Shown: one piece after another, positions 1-11,660 of the stretch | Position numbering within the stretch: position 1 is the stretch's first letter | How the letters are laid out: each line of letters opens with the position of its first letter | NCBI GenBank assembly: GCA_002751075.1 | Contig: NAOQ01000062.1 | Coordinates: 76,891-121,063 of the forward strand | DNA: 44,173 bases | DNA from: Ichthyophonus hoferi | Taxonomy: Eukaryota > Opisthokonta > Ichthyosporea > Ichthyophonida > Ichthyophonidae | Direction: 5' to 3' | Translations under genes and position numbers: made by a program | Notes under the pieces: model-generated | Database searches by the model: none | What the model was told of the DNA's origin: nothing | What the model saw: the letters and a program-made list of their open reading frames with translations, nothing else

Positions 1-43
<43 letters not shown>
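1..43. repeat. (TG)n(TA)n microsatellite
   Basis: A short TG run followed by an uninterrupted TA run begins at the window edge and probably continues to the left. It lies in an intron or the 3' flank of the OTUD6-like gene. No function is suggested. Confidence 0.95.
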
Positions 44-44
<1 letters not shown>

Positions 45-399
45 TATAGGTATCACTATGTATACACATGTGTACGTAAGCAGAAGAGCGCCAGGGGAGA
101 GAAAAGTAGGTCAGTAAAAAAAAAAATTTAAACATTGTAAGCCTGATAATACTATCAATAATTAATTAACTAAGAAGAAACAATTAATACAGCCTCACAG
201 CAATACCTTTACCCAAGCCTTTAAATGTCCACGCTCTTTACATTCAACAACATTCTTTTCCAGCTAACATGCTAAAACAAAAGACATCGTCACCCACAAA
301 AAGCCATACAACTACATACAAATACACACATTCTCCATCTCTCAGCATACAGCTTCACGTCTATAGAAAACATAACATTGAAATATATAAGAGTCATAC

Positions 400-2506
400 C
401 TCATGTATAGCCAGTCCCTGGCTCTTAAGGATCTGGCTAAATGCCGTGTCTTCTACTACCTTGAAACTTATATTCCCTCGACTTTCTTCTAAAACTGCTG
501 CTCGGAAGCTTGCTGATTCAAGTTCTTTTTTTTCCTGGTGGGAATAATAGTGTGTTCTGGTATTGTTAGAAAGACTGATATAATATAATATAATATAATA
601 TTACATCATACATACTATGTCATAGCATACTATGCATTACATTATATTATACGACAGAACAATACAATACAATTCAATAAAATACTACCCAATAGAATAC
701 AGCACACCATAACACGACACAAAATTACAATATCACATTATCTCATACTATACCATACCATACCATGTAATACAATAATATAGGACCTAGGGCATCTGGG
801 ACAAATGGTACTGAATGACCAGTGGAACATATTATAAAAAGTAAACATGTATATCTATATTGAGAAAGAGGGAGTGAAGAGAAGAAAAGATAAACTGAAA
901 AAAAAAAAAAAAAACATGACGGATATATATCCATAAACCTATTATTTTCCATTTAATTAATTTAATTATATTGTCAAATATTATTGGACCATATATAAGT
1001 GTAATTAGCAGAATGGTTCTATTTACATACCCTCCTACGCTGTGCCTTTGACTTTTTAGGACCTTTCTCTTCTCTCTCCTCGCTTGTATCTACAGCCTTC
1101 ATGCTATGAATCTCGGGATTGAGCGAGGTCTGTGACTCTAATTTGACCGAGGAGGGGGTGTTTATAGAGGTGGAGAGGACCGAAGTTGAACAGTTACTGT
1201 CTTGGTCTGCTACCGGTGTATCCACTTTGTTAGGCTGTAGATTGGCAACGGAATATGAGGTGGATATGTAAGTGGGAAGTGGGTGGATGGGTGGTTAATA
1301 TGTAAAATTGATAGGTCGCGTATTATCTCCTTTATGTGTATTTTTAATTCATTTATTATTCTTATTATTTTTTTAATTTATTACTATTATTGTTATTATT
1401 ATTATTATTATTATTATTTACTATTATTGTTACTATTATGATTTATTATTATTCTTATTATTCTTATTGCTATTATTATTTACTATTATTGTTATGACCA
1501 TTATTATTATGTATTATTATCACCATGATTACTATTATTACTGCTGCTATTATTTTCGTTCTGTCAAGGCTGGTTGGCTATAATATTAATAATCTAGTAA
1601 AGTCTTGGGTCTTTTTATGACCTTACAATACTCGACCATATATGTATATATACCGTGTACTTATTCTTACGTAGTAGGTAGTATTGTAACATATTAACTA
1701 CCCTCCTAACGAGTTCTTTAATAGTGTATGTCACCTCCATCGGTGCGTTTGTGTATCTATGTGAAAGTATATAGGGTTGATGTGGTTATACTAATTGAAC
1801 ATGTGCTTAAAACAAACGTAGGCTTGCTTACAACTATATTCCGAAAGGGTTAAAACATCAACTTTATATAGAAAAGAAAAGAAAAACTGTGCCTATCTGA
1901 TATTGAACTTTATATATGTAATTGTTTTTTCCTATCTAGCTACTATATACTTGCATAAATGTGTATAATTATATGATGTGTATATATTTTTCTGGGTGTT
2001 ATTTGTATATATATCTCCTTCCATCTTTAGTTGATTCATTGAAATAATAAAAACTTCAATTTTATAAATAAAATAAAATAAAACCTGCGCTTATCTGATC
2101 CTGAACTTTATATATGTGAATGCTTTTTCCTATCTAGCTACTATATACATGCATAAATTTGTATAATATATGATGTGCATATATTTTTCTGGGTGTTATT
2201 TATATGTATTTCTCTTCCCTCCTTCAGTTGATTCATAGAAATAAGAACTCTGGCTATTGATCAACCAATTATAAAGATAAAGAAATAAAAGAGAAAGACA
2301 AATATGGCTAATATGACCGTTATAGAACCATCCAAGCAAGGCAAGTTATCATGTCAAGGCAGTAACCATGCATGTAAAATTTACCAAGATACAAAAAAGA
2401 GCACCTCTCTCTTCTCCCTTTATCTTCATCAACTTACATTTGGTTTGTGATTTCCTTCTTTCCTGTTCTTTTTGTTACCATCCACACCCCCTTTCTTCAA
2501 ATGCAT
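400..2506 (-). CDS. OTUD6B: OTUD6-like OTU deubiquitinase, partial (N-terminal half)
   Basis: Three minus-strand exons are read: 2506-2438, 1234-1031 and 534-400, all phase 0, with donors GTAAGT, GTATGT and GTATGA. The second exon ends in KSKAQRRR and the third begins EKKELESASF. Joined, they match the OTUD6 linker motif (SKAQKRREKK in vertebrates), and the third exon continues FSQILKSQGLAIHE, the segment just before the catalytic Asp-Gly-x-Cys of OTU proteases. The Cys and His exons must lie beyond the left edge. The first exon is Lys-rich and resembles the N-terminal basic helix of the family; an in-frame stop precedes its ATG at 2506, so it is either the start codon or the exon begins there after an AG. 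The middle exon is Ser/Thr-rich and poorly conserved. The family removes ubiquitin and has been linked to translation and growth control. The family call is firm; the first exon is tentative. Confidence 0.8.
535..1030. repeat. OTUD6-like intron with degenerate pentanucleotide array
   Basis: This is the intron between the last two visible OTUD6-like exons. Positions 577-775 are a degraded five-base array (TAATA, ATACA and CATAC types) that ends in clean CATAC copies. The same type of array recurs near 40380, 40076 and 42187. A run of A residues lies at 898-914. No gene is visible inside. Confidence 0.8.
1380..1545. repeat. (ATT)n trinucleotide array
   Basis: Imperfect ATT/TTA repeats with scattered TTG, ATG and ACT variants extend over about 165 bases inside the large OTUD6-like intron (1235-2437). 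Confidence 0.9.
1858..2247. repeat. Tandem duplication, about 195 bp unit, two copies
   Basis: Two adjacent copies share long identical blocks: the stretch around CCTATCTAGCTACTATATAC, then TTTTTCTGGGTGTTATTT and AGTTGATTCAT. The offset is about 195-198 bases. The copies differ by scattered substitutions and small indels. They lie in the intron between OTUD6-like exons, and no reading frame is conserved between them. Confidence 0.85.
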
Positions 2507-2603
2507 CTTTTAGTTTGATAGCAGAGCTATTGTCTTAATAATAGGGTAATTAAATATATATGGATAGATTAACGTTCTAGTACAGGGTATTTGTTTATTG
2601 TAT

Positions 2604-2790
2604 TGTAACGTTGCAGATTGATCTAGAATCATTAACAATAAAAACATTACTATTGGTTACTAATAACTAGATGACCTCTGAAACTACTAGGTATTGCTGA
2701 ACCTAAACGAATCAACATATAAGTTACTTATATAACGTTGCTGATTGATCTAGATCTATTAACAATAAAACTATTGGCCAATATTATTTG
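2604..2790. repeat. Short duplication with about 128 bp offset
   Basis: The block AACGTTGC(A/T)GATTGATCTAGA followed by ATTAACAATAAAA occurs near 2607 and again near 2734. The sequence between them is single copy. Two to four mismatches separate the copies. Confidence 0.8.
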
Positions 2791-3431
2791 ACAACATCCA
2801 GAAATACCAAATATCGGTGGATTATGCTTGGCATTTTTACAATACATTTAACTTTTTAAAACACACATTTCTTCCTTTTTTAAAGGGAAACAGCTATTAC
2901 ATATTAAGCTCTTTGATTAACCAGCAACTAATATAAATACATTTGATTATCTATCAATATGGTTAAATAATCTGCAATTTAGCATTTTTTGCTATTTAAA
3001 TGCAAAAATTTCCAAAGAAAAAAAAGTAATTTTTTTAAAAAAATACCTTAAAGATAGATGGCATCAATTACCTTATCTATATATTATATAAGTGGTGAGA
3101 GGGGAATAATGCCGATTATAATATACCCCTCCCACCAATACCACCACACATCTTCACATGGGTTATTACAATAAGAAACGAGCAGTGGGTTACGCAAGCC
3201 ACAGTCCTTTGATAGGTGAGCATCATGTATTGCATAGAAAGACAAGACTGATTGTATCTTTTAATGTTTCACTTGCTATTTTTTTTACATTTTAGATTTT
3301 TTCTCCCAAGCTTTTGAATGTCTTTATTGGAATGGTCTTAGTAATTAAATTAATTACTTCGTTTAATTTGTAATGACTCAAACATAATCCCTAATTCTTT
3401 TGCAGAACCCAATTCTAATCTGAAAAGGTTG

Positions 3432-3760
3432 CTCATATAGTTCATATTAGAAGAGAATTAAAAAAAAAAGGGATTTTCAAAACATTGAGCCAAAATAATC
3501 TTTGGTATTCTTCTTTTTTTCTTTTTTCTCTTTTTTTTTTTTTTTTTTTGAGAAAGTGATTCATAAATTAATCTTGTATAGCATAATAAAAATCAATAGT
3601 AATGTTATATAGTTCATATTAAAATAGAGTAAAAAAGAAAGAAAAAAGAAGGTATTTTCTAGACATTAAGCCAATATAATCTTTGATATATATTTTTTTG
3701 GGAAAGTGATGTGATTAGACTAACCTCATACTGCACAATCAAAATAAATAATGATGTTAT
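3432..3760. repeat. Tandem duplication, about 172 bp unit
   Basis: Copies start at about 3434 and 3606 with ATATAGTTCATATTA, followed by an A-rich tract, ACATTGAGCCA or ACATTAAGCCA, TAATCTTTG, a T-rich tract and GAAAGTGAT. They differ mainly in the length of A and T runs. It lies in the GMPS/OTUD6 spacer. Confidence 0.85.
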
Positions 3761-4240
3761 ATGATGATGACTAAGCCAATAAGCATGAGCCACTGAGAGG
3801 ATCATACATACACGTGCACTTAGTATTGTGTAATTAGACGGTCTTTTTATGACTATTGCTTCAGTTTTGTCTACTTTGTAGCTTTAGATTGTAAGTGTAA
3901 GGTTAGCTTGAAAATTCACTGTCTATAGTATTGATTTCTTTGCCCTTACTTTGTATTTTTTATGTATATGTGATATACTATTTATGTGGTTGAAGTTGAC
4001 AACGCTTTGCTGTGTGTATATATATATACGCAGTCAAGGCGAAATAGATAAAAATATTATTACATTACGTCCATATGTCATATATCAGTACGCCTGTATT
4101 TGTACACTGGCAATTTAGAACTGGGAATTAAAATAGCGAAATATGTTGGTATGCACGCGAGTAAGGGAATGCGCCCCCTTTTTTTTAACAAATACAAACA
4201 CATACATCCCTTTTCTCTATCCTTCTATCTACAGGTAAAC

Positions 4241-7200
4241 ATGGCTGCGAGTATAGAGACTGAGGTTGTTGCCATTCTGGATGCTGGTGCCCAGTATGCC
4301 AAGGTATACATTTATTTATCTTTATTTATGGTTAAATATTGGTGAAGTGATGTGTAATAAGGGAATAGGATAGGGAAAGGGGGTGGGAGACGGAATTGTG
4401 CTTTACTTGTCAAGGGGGAATAGATGTAGTTATGCGTTGATTTTTGTAAAAGAACAAAACTCTTTCCAAGCACCTTTGACAGATAGTATATATCCGTGTA
4501 TATGCATACCTTGCACGCTCTATATAAGTCATTCTATTTCTTAATTAATATTCACAATCATATATATCGTTCAATATTCACACAGTCATTTATATGTATA
4601 TATTAGTACAAGTTTACATACTATTACAATAAAGACACTCTAAAATACGCAATTTCTTTCTATTATTCACTTCTTTCACTACCATGACTCTTACCCAATA
4701 GGACTTTAAACAAGCTACCACAATCATAAGTAAGAAATTATTGTTATTATTCAGTTCAACTCTCTCTCTCTTTCCTTATTTCTTAATAACCCAAGCCACG
4801 CTATATAAACATTATCGTTATCTAATCCCTACCCACCACTCCCTATTTATAAAGGTAATTGACAGAAAGGTACGTGAACTTAAAGTATGCTCCGAGCTCT
4901 TGCCCCTGGAAACCCCAGTGGAAGATCTCAAACGCTTCAAGGCTATCATTATCTCTGGTGGTCCTAACAGTGTGTATACTGAGGGCGCCCCTAAGCCTGA
5001 CCCACGTCTTTTTGATATGGGTATGTTTGTTTTAAGGTTATTTGTTGTATTTTTTTCTTTGTTGTTGTTTTATTTGTTTATTATCTTCTTGAATTGCATG
5101 AAGTTATCATTATATAAATATTCGTGGATTTTTTGTATTCTAGTAAGGCTATATTCATTTACCAAGGCAATGAAAATTGTATGAGTATTACATAAGCTTA
5201 TGCACAAAAATCACATGCAATAACGACAAAGCCACACAATAAGGTGATAAAGAGGGAAATTGCTATGAACATGACGGGTGCATATATATATATACGCATA
5301 TATACCGATTGAAAGATTATACACATAAACATACATCGTTAGTAATATTCATGACTCTTTAATTATTCTCTTCAGTATGTGTGTAAATGTAATTGTGTAT
5401 TTCCTTGGGTTGTAGGAGAACTATCTTCTACCATACTGTAAGCACAGGCTAGTGAAAATTACTCCTGGTATACCCTCTCTCTACATCCTCACATACACCT
5501 ACTCACACTTTGCCCCTGAACAGGTATTCCTATTCTCTGTATCTGCTATGGCATGCAGTTAATGAACCTTCACTTTGGCGGTACGGTGGAGCGCAAGCAC
5601 CAGCGTGAGGATGGACAGATTCCTATCCCTGTCGACACTACCTCACCTCTGTTTGATGGCATGGAGGCCATTCAGGAGGTTCTTCTCACTCACGGTGACT
5701 CTGTGGGTACAGTTGCCCCTAACTGCAAGATTGTGGCTAACAGTGGAGATATTGTGGCTGGTAGGTAGTGGTTGTAGTGTAGCTGAGTTAGGTAAAGAGA
5801 ATAGAACGGGATTGGATTGGATTAAGTTGTGTCCGTTTCTTTCGTATGTGCTCATGGAAAATGAACAAATAAATATAGTGAGGGGGCAGATGCATAGTAT
5901 CTACATACAGTACAAGTGTGTTATAGGTACTGAGCATGGGTGTGACATAGACACACTATATTCATTCTAATCTGCTCCTTCTCCTCCAGCTATGCAGCAC
6001 AACAGTCTACCTTTATACGGTGTTCAGTTCCACCCCGAGGTCGACCTGACTGTCAATGGCAAGGAGATCCTCTCCAACTTCCTTTACAAGGCTGTAGGAT
6101 GTGCAGGTAGGCTACACGCTTACCCTCTTACTCATTCTTATTCAGTGTTTCCCTTATGGGTATGTGATTGTCTTCAACAACAACCCTTTTTTTTATTCAA
6201 TTATAGAAAAATATACATATATTTCTATGCGCGTGTGTAGTGTTTGGATTCACATCATCTGCATATTGAAATATAAGTCGGCGTTTTTTGACCTATCAAA
6301 GCATGGCTTGCGAAGATTAAAAGCAGCGAAAAGTAAATTTCAGAATTCTTCAAGGCCTCAACCTTCTAGCTCTAAACATTAGTCATACCTAGTTAAACAA
6401 CTTGTTTAAAATTGACTTTTATATATTGAAAATAATGCTCCATACATCTATGCATGCAGTCTATTGTATACTCTATGTGCACTGTCTTTTCTTGGGTGCA
6501 TGCAAGATATATATATGTCATACTAAATGTTTGGGTTTTTTTTGGTTTTCAGGAAACTTCTCCATGGAGAGCCGTGAGGAGACTTGCATTAAGCAGATCC
6601 AGGCACAGGCTGGTGATAAGAAGGTAATGTATGGCCTCTCTTTCTCCTCATGTGGTGAGGGTATTCTATGTATTGTGATTAATTATGGATTGGGTTTTAA
6701 TGACTAGCTTGTATTAGCCAACGGACCCATTTAGATTATTATTACTATTTTTTATGTGTTGTAACTGAGTTATGCTATACATAATCCTACCCCGTACCAC
6801 ACGTATCACACATTGAAACGTTATCGTAATGATATAAAACTTATTGTTTTATGGTTTCTATCTCATTGTACCTAATATCTTATATGACACTTAAGCATTT
6901 TACCTCCCCCGACCATATAGATTCTCGTGTTAGTCAGTGGAGGAGTTGATTCCACTGTGTGTGCTGCACTTCTAGCTAAGGCTGTGGGACCTGAGAGAGT
7001 CCTGGCCCTTCATATTGACAATGGCTTTATGCGTAAGAATGAGGTTAGTATGCAACAGGATAGATAGCTCTTCCTCTTCCTTTATATTGAGATTGTATTG
7101 TTTTTAACAGTGGCCTGAGTACTAGTTACATATGCTTCTCTGCCTTTTCTAGTGTTGGGACTGTTACAAGGTGCGTCATTGCAATGTGATCTGTTGGAAT

Positions 7201-10200
7201 ACAGTCCCATATTTCCCTACCTACGTACATTCACTGAGATAAAGTAAATGTTCATTTTATAACTGTCTAGCTTTATTACATTAGATGGTGGTGGTGTATT
7301 TATTTATGTAACACATTATAATCCACTACTTTCGTATATTTTTTGTTAAACTATACATGAAAGTTATATCATACTAACACTCAACCCCACACAGAGTGCC
7401 TTAGTAAAAACGTCCCTCCATATTCTTGGTCTGGAACTTCACGTGGTTGATGCCTCCGAGAACTTCTATAACGGCACTACTCTAATTGGTACGTTATCAT
7501 GATGGGATAGATGACTCAACTACCTATAATTCATTGAAGTTTACATAATAAATATAGCCATAAAAGGTGATTGTGAATGACTAACAACAAATCACTGGAT
7601 AGGTAAGAATTCTGATCGCTACGAGACACCTAAGCTTAAAGAGACAGCTGAGCCCGAAGAGAAGAGAAAGATTATCGGTGATACCTTTATGAAGGTTGGA
7701 GAGCAGGTTATTAAGGTAGGTAGTGGTGTACCTCTATATGTTTTCTTCCCTTTGTTGTGCTTGTGAATGAGCTCGGGCTTGGCTATTACATATTTCTTAC
7801 ACTTTTTTGTTTTGTTTTTTGTCTAGTGTGCTTTTATGTAGCTTGTAGGGTAGTATATATGTAATAGTATGTATATACCCTAGATTGTCGAGTCAATTAG
7901 AATGAGGAGTGTACATATGTCAAAAGAGCTTTAGTACTGTTACTACATATGGCTATTAACGGATGGACAAAGCTTAGCGTTTATAAAGTCCGGTCTCTAC
8001 TTAAAACCTTGCACTGCCTACATATGCAAGCATAACAATTAACACCATTAACAAATAAATACTCGATATTTACACTCTTTGATTTACATAGTAGCTTTAC
8101 TCTGTTTACTGGCATGGTTTTATTGGGAAGGGTTTATTTAGGGTGATATCTATTATAGAAAGTTCTATATCTTACCAATGTTGTGAGATTATATATATAT
8201 ATATTATCATCACACATTGACGCTGTCGTTGTTTTTAGGAGTATAAATTGAACCCCGACGAGGTGTTTTTAGCCCAAGGTACCCTTCGCCCTGATCTTAT
8301 TGAAAGTGCTTCTGAGACTGTCAGTCAGAAGGCTGATGCTATCAAGACCCATCACAACGACACTGAACTCGTGAGAGAACTCCGTGCTAGAGTAAGTGTT
8401 ATGGGGATAGGTTGCTTATTGTTGTTAATGGTGAGGAGTATCTGTGAATGTAGGAGTGAAAGGGGTAAGCAGGAAGAGATGTAATACTGAATAAAGACAG
8501 TCCCACGTGAGTTATAACCGAGTGTTAAATGTATAGTTATTGTTGTTGGTGATGGGAGATGGTGAGTTGTGTAAGTGGCGAGTACGCATGAGAGTGAGGG
8601 AAGGGGGAGAGATAGATAATACTGGATAGAAACAGGTCTACTAGAGATATAACTGTTAGTTGTTAGTGTCTTTGGGTTTGGCGTCACATAACATTTACAG
8701 TGTTTGTGGATGTAGATGTATGTAGAATATACCGTGCTTGTCTTCTGTGTATGACTATACACTAATGTGGAGGTAGTATATAGTGAGCTTATGCTTAATG
8801 GTACTTATTTTTGTAGGGCCGTGTGATTGAACCCCTCAAGGACTATCACAAAGACGAGGTCCGTGAACTAGGTAAGACTACTATCGATTAATATGTGCTT
8901 TTTATTTTGGGCACAGTTGATATGTTTTTATATACAATATGCAATGTCTAATGCAAGTACGCCAGCCATAACTGTGTTGTTTACACCTGTGTGGGTGTTT
9001 CCACTATTGCCAACCTATCTTACGCTGATATCTGATATGGTTTACTTTGCCTGCCAACCAATCAGAATAGCATCAACCTTGGTTACCATACACATTCCAG
9101 ATAATATCGTTCAATTCACATGTATGATGATGTAATATGTAGTCAATTTCACTACATAGCACTAAACACACCTATATCCCAGGTGTTATCTTAGGCCTCC
9201 CCGTGGATTTGGTTCACCGCCAGGTATGCTAACCCAGCCCACTTCTTTGTTTAATAATCACATAACATTGGTCTATTTCCACTTCTCTCTCTCTACCCAT
9301 GTATAGTATTTTTATGCATCGGTACTAGTCTGTTGTCTCATACTAGAACACTGTCCAACCGATGTCGTAGTAGCTATGATAGTTATATTTCCACCTGTAC
9401 CTGATTGAATTCAAGTGCCTTTTATCTTGTATTATTCCTAATTCCACTACATATATTTATAATAATATTGCACATGTTTATTATCCCCTTCTCCCTCCAT
9501 ACTGACTCATCATGTATGACCTATTTATGTAGCCATTCCCTGGACCAGGCCTTGCCATCCGTGTTATCTGTGCTAAAGAAGCCTTCATGCACGAGGACTA
9601 CCCCGCCACTAACGCCTTTGTTAAAGAGATCACTAAGTAAGTTTGGTATATATATATAGTCCGTGTGTTTTGCCTCAATGAATAGGGTTGAATGTTATAA
9701 TTAGTTAATGAAAATGAGTTGATATATGGATTTTATATACACTTACGTGCTACCAAAGTCATCTATATATTTGTCAGCTAGCGTAATAGTGGTGTATACA
9801 GTCCCATGCACTAGCTATGACATGCATACATATGTATTTATATAATAGGATCCTTCTCTTTCTCACCCTTCGTCTTTCCTAGGTATGGTACTGGAAAGTG
9901 TGAAGCCAGTGTTGCAGAGAAGGTGAAGTCCACCCTAGGCAGTGCCAGCACTAAGCCCCTGGAAGGCCTTGAGGTCACAGCCACCATCCTGCCCATCAAG
10001 ACTGTGGGTGTGCAGGGTGATGGCCGTACATACAGCTATGTCTGCGCCTTGTCTCTTAACTGGTGCGTGACAGTTGTTTGTAATAGTGTGCTCCTTTTAT
10101 TAATAATGTTTTCCCTCTGGCCGATAATTCGCTTATTTATTTGTATATCAAACACAAGTCTAGTCAGTACATCACTAAGCATCTTTGCTTAGGCCAACGT

Positions 10201-11660
10201 CATAGAGAAGGGAAAGTGCGGAGGGTTTGAAGGAGATGATATTAGTCAGGTTATACGCTTCCTCTTCTATCCCTCCCCCACCTCCTAAATGGTTTTCACC
10301 CTATTAGTCCATATGCTATCTTGTCTAAATGCGTACACGGTAGCACCAGATCTTTACTTATCTTCTCATTCTCCTGTTCCCTTTTCCAGTTTATATGTTA
10401 TGATTTAATGTACAATCTGAACAGTCAGCTAAAACCCTGCAGTATACTTAATTAATCATATATATATATATATATATTATATGTAATACCATGCAAGATA
10501 TGCTAACCAACTGAAAATAATAAATAATAAATAATAAACCCTAACTTAATGCACTCCTCTCGCAATCTTTACTTACCACTTTCTTTTGCACATTGCTATA
10601 CAGTGCCAACCCCACTCCCGAGCAGTGGGACGGTTTGTTTATTTATGCCAAGGTCATTCCCCGTCTATGCCACAACATCAATAGGGTTGTGTATGTCTTT
10701 GGTGGTCCCGTCCCTGGCCCCTTCTCAGCCATTACCCCTACTCTCCTGACTGTCCCCGTGCTTGATCAGCTCAGAGAGGCCGACAGTATTGTCAACGAAA
10801 TCTTGAGAATCAACAACCTTACCCGTTCTCTTAGCCAGGTATGTACTATGTACTCAATATGTATGGAAAGAGGTTGTGGTAGTGCTAGATTCATGGCCTT
10901 AATTGGCCTAGCTGGATACCATACCAGTTTAATATAGTGTGATTAGTTCTTACTGTGTGACACACGAACACTTTATTACTTTATTCTAAATGCTTGAATT
11001 TATTTTTATCTTTTCTGCAGTAGTTTTAGCTTGCTGTTATCTTGAGGAGTTAGTTGTAAAGTACTTTATTTTTTATTATTATTATAAAGGAATATCTAGT
11101 TATGGTCACAGAATCTAACCTATTTCCCCCTGTTTATATGCAGGTTCCTGTGATTTCATTCCCTATTGACTTTGAAAGTGTAGGCCCGACCGACAGCACC
11201 AAGCGTTCCATTGCTATCCGTACCTTCATTACTACTGATTTCATGACTGGTGTACCAGCCCGCCCTGGTCATGAGATGCCTATTGCTGTATTGCAGGAGA
11301 TGGTCGACAGGATCCGCAAGGTACCTATTTTATATACATGTCTAAATAGATATGTATTCTGCGTACACACCACCTCTGCATGGCTTTCTCCGGAGTATGC
11401 ATTAAAACTTTACTATCCAAGCTTAAAAACACGTACTTGTTTTGACTAAACCCTCACTAATTTCTGGTGAACTACTACTACCTCTATCAAACATTTTTAC
11501 CTATTACCATTAATCCCTTGTGTCTCTCTTGACGCTTACCTTTGCATAGCTGCTATAAGTAATTATACTCACACAAATTAACCGAACTTAGGTGGAAGGC
11601 ATCTCCAGGGTCGTCTATGATATGACTGCCAAACCCCCCGGCACCACCGAGTGGGAATAG
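4241..11660 (+). CDS. GMPS: GMP synthase (glutamine-hydrolysing), complete, 16 exons
   Basis: Converts XMP, ATP and glutamine to GMP in the last step of guanine nucleotide synthesis. Coding exons: 4241-4303, 4855-5020, 5524-5760, 5990-6106, 6553-6623, 6921-7043, 7395-7488, 7603-7715, 8239-8391, 8817-8871, 9183-9223, 9533-9636, 9883-10062, 10604-10838, 11144-11320 and 11592-11660. All join in phase to a 665-residue protein (human 693). Residues 1-195 are the class I glutaminase domain, with nucleophile Cys84 in CICYGMQ and FHPE giving His170 and Glu172. SGGVDS at 224-229 is the ATP-pyrophosphatase loop. [30 protein letters not shown] and the end KPPGTTEWE are all conserved. The segment near exon 13 carries the longer animal-type dimerisation insert. 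The usual Gly two residues before the nucleophile is Cys82, which is unusual. The start ATGGCTGCG follows an acceptor, so the first transcribed exon is probably noncoding. Exon 13 uses a GTGCGT donor. Confidence 0.97.
10193..10249 (+). other. Possible cassette exon inside GMPS intron 13
   Basis: A 57-base, G+C-rich segment is preceded by a good acceptor (TTTGCTTAG) and followed by CAG and GTTATA. In its own phase 0 it is open for 19 codons, beginning ANVIEKGK and ending DDISQ. Joined to the normal donor of exon 13 (phase 2) it would bring TAG after four codons. It could therefore be a poison exon, an alternative exon that uses a GTGACA donor and a downstream acceptor in exon 14, or chance. 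Confidence 0.3.

Larger units (their letters stand above)
2507..4240. other. Divergent spacer between OTUD6-like and GMPS genes
   Basis: This 1.7 kb spacer separates two genes transcribed away from each other, so it should hold both promoters and any noncoding first exons. The GMPS start codon sits just after a good acceptor (AG at 4233-4234), so GMPS probably has an upstream noncoding exon here. Most of the spacer is made of two short tandem duplications (2604-2790 and 3432-3760) and homopolymer A/T runs. I see no coding exon. Confidence 0.6.
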
